Assembly (NCBI GenBank): GCA_964466455.1
Contig: CAYXNL010000001.1
Coordinates: 1 to 64,000, forward strand
Source of the DNA: S010-25 sp964466455
GTDB lineage: Bacteria > Pseudomonadota > Gammaproteobacteria > SZUA-229
Direction of reading: 5' to 3'
DNA length: 64,000 nucleotides
A program made the position numbers and the translations under genes. The notes below the pieces were generated by a model. The model was not told where the DNA came from. It did not search any database and worked only from the letters and a program-made list of their open reading frames with translations. Each line of letters begins with the position of its first letter. Position 1 is the stretch's first letter. Below, piece by piece: positions 62,866 through 64,000 of this stretch.

Positions 62866-63861
62866 ATGGAACTTGTCTGTCCCGCTGGTAATTTACCCTC
62901 ACTAAAAGCAGCCGTAAATAATGGTGCGGATGCGGTTTATCTTGGTTTTAAAGATGATACCAATGCGCGTCATTTCGCCGGTTTGAATTTTAATGAAGCC
63001 CGTTTACGCGAAGGTATTCGTTATGCGCACGGTCATGGAACAAAAGTTTTTGTTGCGATTAATACCTATCCACAGCCGTCAGGCTGGACACGTTGGCAGC
63101 AGGCGGTTGACCATGCGGGTGAATTAAATGTTGATGCCCTGATCCTGGCTGACATCGGGGTAATGGATTATGCGCTCAATCGCTGGCCAGAATTACGTTT
63201 ACACCTTTCCGTACAGGGCTCGGCGACCAATGCGGAGTCAATAAAATTTTACCAGCAGCGCTTCGGTATCCGACGTGTGGTACTGCCTCGCGTACTATCG
63301 GTCAAACAGGTAAGACAGGTTGCGAAACAAAGTCCGGTACCGATTGAAGTTTTTGGTTTTGGTAGTTTATGTGTGATGGTGGAAGGGCGTTGTCTTCTGT
63401 CTTCGTATGCTACGGGTCTGTCGCCTAATACCTTTGGTGCCTGTTCTCCGGCCAGTGCAGTTAGCTGGATTGAAACTGAGCAGGGGATGGAAACAAGGCT
63501 TAATAATGTTCTGATTGACCGTTTTGAAGAAGGTGAATCGGCCGGTTATCCAACGTTGTGCAAAGGTCGTTTTAATGTCAGTGGGAAGATCGGTTACGCC
63601 ATGGAGGAACCGACCTCGTTGAATACGCTTGCGTTATTACCGGAACTGGCAGAAATGGGTGTGGCAGCAATCAAAATTGAAGGTCGCCAGCGTAGCCCGG
63701 CATACGTTGAACAGGTAACAAAGGTATGGCGCGAAGCGATTGACAGCGCTCTGAATCATCCTGACAGTTATGCGCCGCAGCAATCATGGTTGTCTGTTTT
63801 GCAAAAAGTATCGGAAGGTTCGCAGACAACACTGGGCGCTTATAATCGTCCGTGGCAATAA
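62866..63861 (+). CDS. ubiU: Oxygen-independent ubiquinone hydroxylation factor UbiU (U32 family)
   Basis: A 331-residue U32-type protein. Opening ELVCPAGNLPSLKAAVNNGADAVYLG, SVQGSATNAESIKFY, and the cluster Cys in FGSLCVMVEGRCLLSSYATG, NTFGACSPAS and TLCKGRF match UbiU (YhbU). UbiU with UbiV hydroxylates ubiquinone precursors without oxygen. The start at 62866 is preferred over ATT/ATG-like codons 6 bp upstream. It precedes ubiV by 41 bp, and follows the radical SAM gene by 10 bp. Confidence 0.92.
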   Translation: MELVCPAGNLPSLKAAVNNGADAVYLGFKDDTNARHFAGLNFNEARLREGIRYAHGHGTKVFVAINTYPQPSGWTRWQQAVDHAGELNVDALILADIGVMDYALNRWPELRLHLSVQGSATNAESIKFYQQRFGIRRVVLPRVLSVKQVRQVAKQSPVPIEVFGFGSLCVMVEGRCLLSSYATGLSPNTFGACSPASAVSWIETEQGMETRLNNVLIDRFEEGESAGYPTLCKGRFNVSGKIGYAMEEPTSLNTLALLPELAEMGVAAIKIEGRQRSPAYVEQVTKVWREAIDSALNHPDSYAPQQSWLSVLQKVSEGSQTTLGAYNRPWQ

Positions 63862-63902
63862 ATTTGTATTAATTAAAAAACGATAGAAACTAAATAGTAA
63901 CG

Positions 63903-64000
63903 ATGGATACCTCTCCCACTGAGTTTTACCCCAGGTTATCACTTGGCCCGATTTTATATTTCTGGACACGTGAAAAAGTATTTAGCTTTTATGAAGGCAT
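63903..64000 (+). CDS. ubiV: UbiV, N-terminal part (cut by window edge)
   Basis: An ATG at 63903 opens a frame running off the right edge. The visible 32 residues include LSLGPILYFWTREKVFSFYEG, matching the YhbV/UbiV start (LGPxLYYWxxExxxxFY). It is the expected partner of ubiU 41 bp upstream. Only the N-terminus can be seen, so integrity is unknown. Confidence 0.82.
   Translation, partial: MDTSPTEFYPRLSLGPILYFWTREKVFSFYEG

Noticed and set aside
1..64000. CRISPR arrays, rRNA or complete insertion sequences
   Set aside because: No regularly spaced direct repeats, no rRNA-like sequence and no transposase frame were seen on either strand.

Overview
The window comes from a gammaproteobacterial chromosome. 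This rests on gene families and gene order: fabA-fabB, bamC downstream of dapA, xseB-ispA-dxs, the prmA-zinc ribbon-dusB-fis-purH string, bacterial leucyl transferase (bpt), the E. coli-type ycaO and RNase D. The lineage cannot be fixed from this sequence. A full cbb3 oxidase locus, FNR and a split B12-dependent ribonucleotide reductase point to a respiring organism that meets low oxygen. No tRNA, rRNA, CRISPR array or complete transposase gene was seen. Two 100-N scaffold gaps (20787-20886 and 44737-44836) are each flanked by the same 55 bp on both sides, so both are probably unmerged assembly overlaps.

Layout. 1-1153: degraded accessory DNA, with the end of a Fic protein and a frameshifted, truncated large SF2 helicase resembling DruE of Druantia defence systems. 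1189-12673: a microaerobic respiration island with ccoS, ccoI, fnr, hemN and ccoNOQPGH. A well-placed FNR-like box lies in the hemN-ccoN intergenic region, which also holds a possible 50-residue membrane microprotein. 12670-20688: a GGDEF enzyme, then purH, fis, dusB, a zinc-ribbon membrane protein, prmA, a small repeat protein, a BolA protein and bpt. 21007-29861: metH, uup, a small secreted protein, fabB/fabA and a DUF3301 protein. 29918-36871: DUF4426, rnd, a TerB-like protein, a membrane glutaredoxin, an MlaC-like protein, an unidentified exported protein, an orphan MotA/MotB-like (ZorAB-like) pair and a TauE/SafE-type membrane protein. 37247-44344: an HDOD protein, rimO, tcdA, hipBA, a YccA-type protein, a ribosome hibernation factor and nhaR. 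44902-53728: YaiI, a PepSY/FMN-binding/porin group behind a Fur-like box, ycaO, bcp, gcvR, a PilZ protein, dapA and bamC. 53897-58245: folE2-queD and dxs-ispA-xseB. 58659-64000: nrdJa-nrdJb plus a small downstream gene, a TIGR01212 radical SAM protein, ubiU and the start of ubiV.

Low-oxygen life is the common thread. FNR, oxygen-independent haem synthesis (hemN), the high-affinity cbb3 oxidase with its copper and assembly factors, oxygen-indifferent ribonucleotide reduction (nrdJ) and oxygen-independent ubiquinone hydroxylation (ubiU/ubiV) all occur here. FNR-like boxes lie before hemN/cco and before nrdJ; the nrdJ promoter also carries a tandem pair of NrdR-like boxes 32 bp apart. RimO and YcaO, which act together on ribosomal protein S12 in E. 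coli, are both present.

The intergenic regions hold several short palindromic elements resembling MITEs, some with diverged second copies. The most plausible poorly described system is the two-gene ion-driven motor pair at 34218-36050. Its MotB-like subunit has the usual N-terminal membrane anchor with an aspartate, a long predicted coiled coil and no recognisable peptidoglycan-binding domain.
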